Below, piece by piece: positions 22,933-30,360 of a DNA stretch of 64,000 bases. The notes beneath the pieces were generated by a model. The model worked only from the letters and a program-made list of their open reading frames with translations, was not told where the DNA came from and did no database searches. The DNA comes from CBDCTM01 sp965222005 (GTDB lineage Bacteria > Bacteroidota > Bacteroidia > Chitinophagales > Saprospiraceae): contig OZ244935.1 in the NCBI GenBank assembly GCA_965222005.1, positions 4,898,001 to 4,962,000 of the forward strand. Direction: 5' to 3'. Position 1 is the first letter of the stretch; each line of letters opens with the position of its first letter. The position numbers and the translations under genes were made by a program.

Positions 22933-24264
22933 ATGAAAAAGCTTGAACTGCATTGGCAAATATTGATTGGCATGGTAGCGGGTGTCCTTTTCGGCTATCT
23001 GGTGGCCGGCTTTGAGTGGGGGCCTGAATTTGTAAAAAACTGGATCAAGCCCATTGGTACTATCTTCGTAAACCTCCTCAAGCTCATTGCCATCCCTTTA
23101 ATCATAGCTTCTTTAGTAAAAGGAATCGCGGATTTGCAGGACATCAAAAAGTTTTCGAAAATTGGAGGACGTACCATCCTTTTTTACATTCTCAGTACCG
23201 TCACAGCCATTACGATTGGCCTACTCCTGGTCAATATCATCCAGCCTGGTGAAAGTGTGAGCGACGCTACCATCGCACAGCTGACACAGGAGTACGCTTC
23301 TGCGGCAACTACTAAGGTGGAGGCTGCTCAAAACCAACAAAACCAGGGGCCGCTCCAGTTTTTGGTGGACATGATCCCCAATAATATTTTCAAAGCAGCC
23401 AGTGATAATGGCAGTATGTTGCAGGTTATCTTCTTTGTCATATTTTTCGGAATCAGCCTGCTGCTCATCAAACCCGAACGAGCCGCTCCGATCAAAGCCA
23501 TTTTTGACGGGCTCAATGATGTAGTGCTTAAAATGGTGGACATCATCATGCTCATCGCGCCCTATGCTGTATTCGCTCTATTGGCCTCCCTGATCGTGGA
23601 GACCCAAAACCCCGACCTCTTTGTAGCGCTGGGCAAATATGCCCTCACGGTTGTTTGCGGCCTGCTGCTCATGGTAGGCATTTACATACTATTGGTATAT
23701 ACCTTCACCGGCAAATCACCCCGCTTTTTCCTCAATGGCATCAGCCCGGCTCAATTACTTGCTTTTTCTACCAGCAGCAGTGCGGCTACCCTTCCGGTGA
23801 CGATGGAACGGGTGGAGGAGCATCTGGGTGTTGAGAAAGAAGTGAGCAGTTTTGTTCTGCCGGTAGGCGCCACCATCAATATGGATGGCACCAGCCTCTA
23901 TCAGGCTGTGGCAGCGGTATTTATTGCTCAAGCCCTGCAATTTGACCTAACACTAAGCGGCCAATTGACCATTGTACTTACCGCTACGCTGGCCAGCATC
24001 GGCTCGGCAGCTGTGCCTGGAGCTGGTATGGTGATGTTGGTGATTGTGCTGGAAGCGATCGGCTTGCCAGCCGAAAAGCTGGCTATTGGCCTGGCATTGA
24101 TATTTGCAGTGGACAGGCCGCTGGATATGTGCCGCACCGTCATCAACATCACCGGCGATGCTACCGTATCGATGCTGGTAGCCAAGAGTGTAGGTAAATT
24201 GGGGGAACCGCATGTAGCAGATTGGGATGATTATTATCCTCCTGAAAAACAGCCTGTTGGCTAG
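22933..24264 (+). CDS. Dicarboxylate/amino acid:cation symporter (DAACS family)
   Basis: This 443-residue inner-membrane symporter takes up C4-dicarboxylates or Glu/Asp with Na+ or H+. It shows the family's SSSAATLPVTM (the serine-rich HP1 hairpin), VLPVGATINMDGTSLYQ (the NMDGT cation site in TM7) and TLASIGSAAVPGAGMVML (HP2), then VDRPLDMCRTVINITGD (TM8 with the substrate-binding Asp and Arg). The length is normal. It is a single gene after the mnmD terminator. Confidence 0.92.
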   Translation: MKKLELHWQILIGMVAGVLFGYLVAGFEWGPEFVKNWIKPIGTIFVNLLKLIAIPLIIASLVKGIADLQDIKKFSKIGGRTILFYILSTVTAITIGLLLVNIIQPGESVSDATIAQLTQEYASAATTKVEAAQNQQNQGPLQFLVDMIPNNIFKAASDNGSMLQVIFFVIFFGISLLLIKPERAAPIKAIFDGLNDVVLKMVDIIMLIAPYAVFALLASLIVETQNPDLFVALGKYALTVVCGLLLMVGIYILLVYTFTGKSPRFFLNGISPAQLLAFSTSSSAATLPVTMERVEEHLGVEKEVSSFVLPVGATINMDGTSLYQAVAAVFIAQALQFDLTLSGQLTIVLTATLASIGSAAVPGAGMVMLVIVLEAIGLPAEKLAIGLALIFAVDRPLDMCRTVINITGDATVSMLVAKSVGKLGEPHVADWDDYYPPEKQPVG

Positions 24265-24318
24265 CATTCTCCTGGATAAAATTGTTACTTTTACCTAATC
24301 TCCACTAAAGTAGAGCTT

Positions 24319-26901
24319 ATGAAAACTAATCTACTATCCATTCTTATCGCCAGCATACTCGTTGCTGTTGCCCTCTATTTTGGCAAACAGGCTCGCTCTA
24401 CTTCCTTGCTACCCCCCAGCCCGACCAATGGCAAGACGATCGTAAAAACCGATGCCGAAGAGGCTGACAATCAAGACCGCCGGGAGGCTTGGTTTGAGCT
24501 TATGCATCAGGCAGCGCCCGGCACTAATTGGCGCCAGCTGGAATACCAAACGGCCATGCAACGGCATAAATTAAGAGTGCTGAAACACAGTTCCACGCAC
24601 AGCCGAGCTGGCGGAGAAGAGCTGGCAGGAGGCAATTTATATGGAGAGTGGAAGGAGCGCGGCAGCCGAAATATGTCGGGGAGCGTGTTTGTCACGGAAT
24701 ACGATCCGCAGTTCGACAAGATATACCTTATCTCTGCTGGCCACACCCTTTGGCGAGGCTCGCGGGATGGCTTTGAATGGGAGCCGGTAAATGAAGACCT
24801 CCGATTTTATGAACGTTTTCTGAAAATTATTCCGACTGATTCGGGTACACGTATGCTGGCCATCATGGAGACGGGGATGCCCCACTATTCCGATGATTAT
24901 GGCGAAACCTGGCAGCCAGCAAGCGGAATAGAATTGAATGATTCCAATGCTCGTACCTGCAATGCCATTGTGCTCAATGATGCCCAGCGATCTATCTTCA
25001 TGCTGTCCAAGCCCTCTTATTGGGCACCTTTCAAATGGTATCGATCAACAGATTATGGGGAAACGTATCAGGAAATACATGCTTTTGAGGACCATGATTC
25101 CGATCATTTTTATTCCATCAACCCGCACAGCACCAATGACATCTATCTGGCTCAAAAAATCAATGGCAACATTACTCATTTTTATAAATACAATACGACT
25201 ACCGAGTCACTAGAGCTGTATCTGGAGAACGAAGACTTCGGATTTATTACCGCCAGAGCCAATCTCAAAGCCATTCAAATGGATACCGTTCGTCGCTTTT
25301 GGTCCTTCAATGGCGATAAAGAGCTGTTCATTTCAGATGATGAGTGTGCCAGCTGGACAAAAGTCGGCGAATTGCCCGAACTGCCCTGGCGTATAGGCAT
25401 TTTCATTCCGCCCAGCAATCCCGAAATGGTAATGATGGGAGCCGTAGAGTGTTTCAAAAGTCTGGATGGCGGTCTCCACTGGCTCAAGCAAAACGGCTGG
25501 GGCCAATACTACAATGATATGGAAACAAAGCTCCATGCAGATATCATGTGGTTCGATGAATTTGAAACCTCTGCCGGACAAAAATTTATCCTTATCAGCA
25601 ATCATGGAGGCTTGAGCATCAGCTACGACCAGATGGAGACCACACCCAATATTGGTCTTTTGGGCCTCAATGTGAGCCAGTATTACGACGTTCGTACCGA
25701 TCCTGAAAACAGCATTTTCGTGTATGCCGGTTCTCAGGATCAGGGCTTTCAGCGTGGCTTCGGCTTTACCAATGATGTGATCCTTTCAATGGAACAAGCC
25801 ATCTCCGGCGACTATGGCCACATGGCTTTTACCGGCAATGGACAGCATTTGTGGATGGTATATCCGGGAGGCTGGGTGAGTTATTGGGACAATCCGAAAA
25901 GTGGCGGCATCGCAGATTCATGGACTGTGGAGTCAGAAGATGAGAGTGTTTGGATTCCCCCGCTCATCCCCCACCCCCAGGCAGAGCGCGATGCGGTATT
26001 GCTCGCAGGAGGTAGTAAAAATGGCGGCGACGGATCGTATATTATCCAACTGGAATATATCAACAACGGCTTGGAGGTCAGCCAGCTGCCCTTCAACTTC
26101 CTTGATGAAGCAGAGGCTGCCGTATCGGCATTGGGCTATTCGCCACTCAACGATCAAAAGTGGTATGCCGCTACTTCCAATGGTCGCTTTTTCTATTCTC
26201 ATGACGCCGGTATGACCTGGGAGCAGACGCTCGACTTCATTCCCACTGGCAATTACCTCTACGGAGCCACTATTTATAGTTCCAAGATCGACGAAAACAC
26301 GGTCTATTTCGGAGGTAGCGGATACTCCAATCCGGCTGTGCATAAATCTACGGATGGCGGACAAAACTTTTTCGCAATGAATCAGGGCTTGCCGCCCACC
26401 CTGGTGTTCGAACTTACTGCCAATGCGGACGAATCCCTGATTTTTGCCGCTACAGAAAGCGGGCCTTTTGTGTATGTGGTGGAGGAAGCAAAATGGTACG
26501 ACATGTCAGGAATGGGTGCACCAGCCCAAACATATTGGTCGGTAGAATACCTGGAAGAGGACGAAATTGTCCGTTTTGGTACCTACGGCCGTGGCATCTG
26601 GGACTTTCAAATACAAGATCCCGTGTCGAACCAAAATCCGCTGGGCAATCAGGATGATCTCAAGCTATTCCCCAATCCTGTACAGGACTATGTACACTTA
26701 CAGATACCTGTGAAACAAAAAATGGCTGTCCGCATTGCTATTTACGATCTGCGGGGGCGCTTGTTAAGCCAGCAAACTCTCACCCTTGAGAAGGGCAAGT
26801 TGGATGAGCGAATCGACAGTGCTGCCCTGCCTTCGGGCTCCTACATTCTGCAAATACAGAGTGAAGCCTTCCAATTGAGTAAAAAATTTGTACGCCTTTA
26901 G
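24319..26901 (+). CDS. T9SS-sorted VPS10/BNR beta-propeller protein
   Basis: The 860-residue protein has an N-terminal signal/anchor (LLSILIASILVAVALYFG) and a long region of sortilin/glycosyl-hydrolase BNR-type repeats recognisable by Asp-box-like turns (HYSDDYGETWQ, YRSTDYGETYQ, FKSLDGGLHWL, FYSHDAGMTWEQ, HKSTDGGQNFF). The type A sorting domain starts at LKLFPNPVQDYVHLQIP. It should be secreted through T9SS. The substrate is unknown; these propellers are usually binding or scaffold modules rather than proven hydrolases. It heads a tight plus-strand series (6 bp to the next gene). Confidence 0.8.
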   Translation: MKTNLLSILIASILVAVALYFGKQARSTSLLPPSPTNGKTIVKTDAEEADNQDRREAWFELMHQAAPGTNWRQLEYQTAMQRHKLRVLKHSSTHSRAGGEELAGGNLYGEWKERGSRNMSGSVFVTEYDPQFDKIYLISAGHTLWRGSRDGFEWEPVNEDLRFYERFLKIIPTDSGTRMLAIMETGMPHYSDDYGETWQPASGIELNDSNARTCNAIVLNDAQRSIFMLSKPSYWAPFKWYRSTDYGETYQEIHAFEDHDSDHFYSINPHSTNDIYLAQKINGNITHFYKYNTTTESLELYLENEDFGFITARANLKAIQMDTVRRFWSFNGDKELFISDDECASWTKVGELPELPWRIGIFIPPSNPEMVMMGAVECFKSLDGGLHWLKQNGWGQYYNDMETKLHADIMWFDEFETSAGQKFILISNHGGLSISYDQMETTPNIGLLGLNVSQYYDVRTDPENSIFVYAGSQDQGFQRGFGFTNDVILSMEQAISGDYGHMAFTGNGQHLWMVYPGGWVSYWDNPKSGGIADSWTVESEDESVWIPPLIPHPQAERDAVLLAGGSKNGGDGSYIIQLEYINNGLEVSQLPFNFLDEAEAAVSALGYSPLNDQKWYAATSNGRFFYSHDAGMTWEQTLDFIPTGNYLYGATIYSSKIDENTVYFGGSGYSNPAVHKSTDGGQNFFAMNQGLPPTLVFELTANADESLIFAATESGPFVYVVEEAKWYDMSGMGAPAQTYWSVEYLEEDEIVRFGTYGRGIWDFQIQDPVSNQNPLGNQDDLKLFPNPVQDYVHLQIPVKQKMAVRIAIYDLRGRLLSQQTLTLEKGKLDERIDSAALPSGSYILQIQSEAFQLSKKFVRL

Positions 26902-26907
26902 CCTATC

Positions 26908-27429
26908 ATGTGGCATCCCTATCAAGGTCTCTCTCCTCCATTGCGAAAACGCCTGCTGATCGGGTTCGCCCTTCTCAGCCTCCTCTGCATGCTGGCCCTG
27001 CAACGCATAAACGAATCGATCCGCATAGTCGATTTTGAGCTGGCCGGCAGCTTGGCCCGGGCTAATGAGATTATGCACTCCTGGCCCGAAGGAGGGGCGG
27101 TTGATGCAGCGATGGGCATTGGGTTGGATTATCTATTTTTGCTAGCCTACCCCATCGCACTGGGACTGGCCACCGTGCAGGTGGCTCATTCGATGCGATT
27201 CGGCCGCTGGCGAAATCTGGGTTATTTGTTGGCCAGCCTGCTATTGGCGGCCGGTTTGCTGGATGCTGTCGAAAACTTTGCTCTGTACCAAATCGTCATG
27301 GGCCAAGGGACAGAATATTTAGCTAAAATTGCCCGTTTTTGTGCTATTCCCAAGTTTTTGATCGTTATACTAAGCGTGCTGTATCTGGCAGCCGGATTGC
27401 TGAACATATTCACCAAGAGGATCCAATAG
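26908..27429 (+). CDS. Four-TM membrane protein, unknown
   Basis: The 173-residue protein has four predicted membrane segments: near residues 15-31 (LLIGFALLSLLCMLAL), 70-88 (YLFLLAYPIALGLATVQ), 98-116 (NLGYLLASLLLAAGLLDAV) and 145-165 (FLIVILSVLYLAAGLLNIF). The soluble loop after TM1 holds RINESIRIVDFELAGS. I do not recognise a family with certainty. It follows the propeller gene by 6 bp and precedes the M23 peptidase ATG by 2 bp, so it is almost certainly in the same transcript. Confidence 0.65.
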   Translation: MWHPYQGLSPPLRKRLLIGFALLSLLCMLALQRINESIRIVDFELAGSLARANEIMHSWPEGGAVDAAMGIGLDYLFLLAYPIALGLATVQVAHSMRFGRWRNLGYLLASLLLAAGLLDAVENFALYQIVMGQGTEYLAKIARFCAIPKFLIVILSVLYLAAGLLNIFTKRIQ

Positions 27430-27431
27430 TT

Positions 27432-28289
27432 ATGAGCTCGGTACTACAATTAGTCTTGTTTTCGATTGTCTTTGCATTGAACAGCTGCGCCAGCCAGGCT
27501 CAGGTAGCTGCTCTGGGCCAGGCATCGGAAGAAATGCTGGAACTGGAGGAGATCGAACTTCCCAATGGGGATATCGACTTTTACGCCCGAAACAAAGGAG
27601 TCATTCCCATTACCTTGATGATTGATTTTGAAAACATTTCCAATATGAAGCCCTCCGTCAAAATGCCATTCCACATAGTGCTTCTCCCTGATGAAGCGGC
27701 TCAGTTTTTATTTAAAATGAAGCGATTGAGTAAACATAAAGATGCCAACTACGGCTTCCTATATGGCTTTTCGCTGGGCAATGCGCTTAAGGCCAATCAC
27801 GATGAAGAAGCGGTTTATTTGTTGCCGTTCCAGCCAGGCAAGAAGCAACTTGTTGGCCAGGGCAACAATGGTCGCTTTTCCCACAGAGGAATCAATGCCA
27901 TCGATTTCAATATGGAAACGGGCACTAAAGTTTGTGCTGCCCGCGGAGGCATCGTAGCGGCCATTAAAGAGGACTCGAAGCAGGGCTGCAAATCTTCCAA
28001 ATGCAAAAACCTGGGCAATTTCATCCTCATTTATCAGCCCGACGGCAGCTTCGCTCATTACGGCCACCTCCAGTTCGATGGAGCATTCGTGGCCCTCGGA
28101 GATACGGTGCAGGCCGGGCAGGTGATCGGTTTGAGCGGCAATACCGGATGGTCCAGCGGGCCGCATCTGCATTTTGAAGTGTACACCAAAAAGAACCAGC
28201 AGGTGGCTACCTTTCCCGTCAAGTTCAGGCTGGCCCGCCAGGGTGCTGCCTATTTGGAAGAGGGGAAAGTTTATCAGTCAGTCCATTGA
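27432..28289 (+). CDS. Exported M23 (LytM-type) metallopeptidase
   Basis: The 285-residue protein starts at the ATG at 27432, which gives a signal ending FALNSCASQAQ (a possible, slightly atypical lipobox). The C-terminal half is a lysostaphin/LytM domain: HRGINAIDFNMETGTKV (zinc His and Asp), an internal FAHYGHLQ and GPHLHFEVY (H-x-H). It should cleave peptide cross-links of peptidoglycan in the periplasm. The N-terminal roughly 120 residues form a beta domain seen in Bacteroidota M23 proteins. It overlaps nothing but sits 2 bp after the four-TM gene. Confidence 0.85.
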   Translation: MSSVLQLVLFSIVFALNSCASQAQVAALGQASEEMLELEEIELPNGDIDFYARNKGVIPITLMIDFENISNMKPSVKMPFHIVLLPDEAAQFLFKMKRLSKHKDANYGFLYGFSLGNALKANHDEEAVYLLPFQPGKKQLVGQGNNGRFSHRGINAIDFNMETGTKVCAARGGIVAAIKEDSKQGCKSSKCKNLGNFILIYQPDGSFAHYGHLQFDGAFVALGDTVQAGQVIGLSGNTGWSSGPHLHFEVYTKKNQQVATFPVKFRLARQGAAYLEEGKVYQSVH

Positions 28290-28417
28290 TGGCGATATTC
28301 CTTCCGCCAAGCCGTTATTTTTGAGCTCGTCTGAAAACTATACACGCATATTCATATTTGTTATCATATTTAATCTTACTATATTTAGCCTTTCTTTTGA
28401 CTTCAACTTGTACAAGC

Positions 28418-28960
28418 ATGAGTGAAACAACTGTTTCGACACTGGGCATCGGCTCACGAGTACGGCATCCGGCTTATGGGGATGGTGTGGTGATTCGCTT
28501 GCACCCGGCGGCTTACGAACTTAGTTTTATGCTCTATGGCATCAAAAGTGTAGGTAGGCAGTATGATAAATGGGAAATCATAGAGGCCGTAGAGCCGGAA
28601 GATGAGGTATCTTTTAGCCAAGCCGAAGAGTCGCTGATGAAAATTCTTCGCTACTGGTCGGATGTGACCGAAACGGTGGAACTGGGCGACCGCTGGGATA
28701 AGGGCATCCTGATCCTTAAGCCTGCGGACGAAAGCCTCCAAGCCAAGGAGATTCCGATTGCTACTTTTTTCCATAAAATTGTGATGGTTCGCGACCGGCT
28801 GCGCGTTTTGGAACAACGGATAAACAGCTCTAAGCTATCGGACGAAGAGAAAGTCAATCTCCAGCAATACATTACCCGTATTTACGGAAGCCTGACCACC
28901 TTCAATGTCCTCTTCAAGTACAAGGAAGATCAGTTTATCGGAGAACGTTCAAAACCTTGA
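28418..28960 (+). CDS. Cytoplasmic SH3/KOW-like domain protein
   Basis: The 180-residue protein begins at the ATG at 28418 (an upstream TTG frame is unlikely). Residues about 8-50 (IGSRVRHPAYGDGVVIRL, then KWEIIEAVEP) look like an SH3/KOW barrel of the kind found in UvrD-tail or CarD-like proteins. The rest is mostly helical and acidic, ending in a probable coiled coil (RVLEQRINSSKLSDEEK). There are no catalytic motifs. It may bind RNA polymerase or nucleic acid, but this is inference from the fold only. It is 7 bp ahead of the TlpA-like gene. Confidence 0.5.
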   Translation: MSETTVSTLGIGSRVRHPAYGDGVVIRLHPAAYELSFMLYGIKSVGRQYDKWEIIEAVEPEDEVSFSQAEESLMKILRYWSDVTETVELGDRWDKGILILKPADESLQAKEIPIATFFHKIVMVRDRLRVLEQRINSSKLSDEEKVNLQQYITRIYGSLTTFNVLFKYKEDQFIGERSKP

Positions 28961-28967
28961 GCGATTC

Positions 28968-30347
28968 ATGGGAGCACTTTTTCCAAACATAAAATACTTT
29001 CAATCAGCTGATTACATAGCAGTAATATTACTATCTATAATTCTAGCCGGGCTTTCTTCCTGCATCACCATCGAAAATCAATACGCTACTGTAGCACCCG
29101 GGCTTTGGCGGGCCTCCCTCCAACTGGTACCTAAAGAGATACTGCTCGACAAGGAGGGGAAGCCAAGCCCGAAGATGGTAAACAAGCAGTTTGATGAGGT
29201 CGCCGACGGAGAGCTTCCGTTTATGTTTGAAGTCATTTATACAAACGATCAAAGCTTTTATGTAGAGCTGATCAATGGTGCCGAACGTTTTCGCCTGGAT
29301 AATGTGCTGGTGGGGCGCAATCGTGCTACGGGTGATGATACCATCCGTATTGATATTCCCATTTACGAATCCTACCTCACTGCCAAATACGAAGAAGGTG
29401 TGATGGAGGGCTATTGGGTAGCTTTGGCTCGCAAAAATTATCGCATCCCCTTCACAGCCCACTATGGCAAAAACTTTCGATTCACCAATCTCAAAAAGGC
29501 ACCCATAGTGGACATCAGCGGCCGCTGGGAAGTTACGTTTGGCAATGAAGAGGAAACGCCCTACAAAGCCATTGGCGAGTTTGAACAATCGGGCAATCAC
29601 TTGCTCGGCACCTTCCTCACCGAAACCGGAGACTACCGCTACCTGGAAGGTACGGTTCAGGCTGACAAGGTGTATTTGTCCACCTTCGATGGCGCGCATG
29701 CCTTCTTGTTTGAAGCCAAGATCAGAGCCGATAGCAGCCTCATCGGCAGCTTCCGGTCGGGCAAGCACTACAAAACAGTTTGGGAAGCACGCCGCAATCC
29801 GGCTTTCGAACTTACTCATCCCGATTCGCTCACCTACCTCAAGGAAGGCTATGACCAGCTGAGCTTCAGTTTCGAAAATCCTTCCGGCCAAACGGTGAGC
29901 CTTGAAAATCCTGAATACCAGGGGAAAATAAAAATTGTGCAAATATTCGGAACCTGGTGCCCTAATTGCCGCGATGAAACGATTTTTTTAAAGGAATATC
30001 TGAAAACGCACCCCAAGCATGACATTGAGGTAATCGCCCTTGCTTTTGAAAAGCACCGCGACCGCCAGCGGGCCAATGAAGTGATCCAGACTTACAAAGA
30101 AAAATTTAAGATCCCGTATGAAATGGTAGTGGCAGGCTATTACAATAAGAAGGAGGCAGCACAAGCCTTACCGATGCTCAATCACATACTTTCATACCCA
30201 ACTATGATTTTTGTTGATCATCGCAACAAAGTTCGCCGCATTCACACCGGATTTTACGGACCGGCCACCAGCCGATTCCAGCCGTTTTTAAAAGATTTTG
30301 AAAAATTTGTGAAGCAACTGCTCCAGGAAGCGGCTGCTGACAGCTAA
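28968..30347 (+). CDS. TlpA/ResA-like thiol-disulfide lipoprotein
   Basis: The 459-residue protein starts at ATG 28968 with a signal ending in the lipobox AGLSSC (about residue 32). The first 300 residues form an N-terminal beta-rich domain with lipocalin-like repeats (WEVTFGNEEETPYKAIGEF, GDYRYLEGTVQADKVYLSTF). The C-terminal thioredoxin-fold domain has QIFGTWCPNCRDE, with the redox CxxC at about Cys330/Cys333, and LSYPTMIFVDH with the cis-Pro. It is likely an outer or inner membrane periplasm-facing reductase. It stands between the SH3-like gene and the TIR-TPR-SDR gene, 13 bp from the latter. Confidence 0.82.
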   Translation: MGALFPNIKYFQSADYIAVILLSIILAGLSSCITIENQYATVAPGLWRASLQLVPKEILLDKEGKPSPKMVNKQFDEVADGELPFMFEVIYTNDQSFYVELINGAERFRLDNVLVGRNRATGDDTIRIDIPIYESYLTAKYEEGVMEGYWVALARKNYRIPFTAHYGKNFRFTNLKKAPIVDISGRWEVTFGNEEETPYKAIGEFEQSGNHLLGTFLTETGDYRYLEGTVQADKVYLSTFDGAHAFLFEAKIRADSSLIGSFRSGKHYKTVWEARRNPAFELTHPDSLTYLKEGYDQLSFSFENPSGQTVSLENPEYQGKIKIVQIFGTWCPNCRDETIFLKEYLKTHPKHDIEVIALAFEKHRDRQRANEVIQTYKEKFKIPYEMVVAGYYNKKEAAQALPMLNHILSYPTMIFVDHRNKVRRIHTGFYGPATSRFQPFLKDFEKFVKQLLQEAAADS

Positions 30348-30360
30348 ACCCTATTTTCCT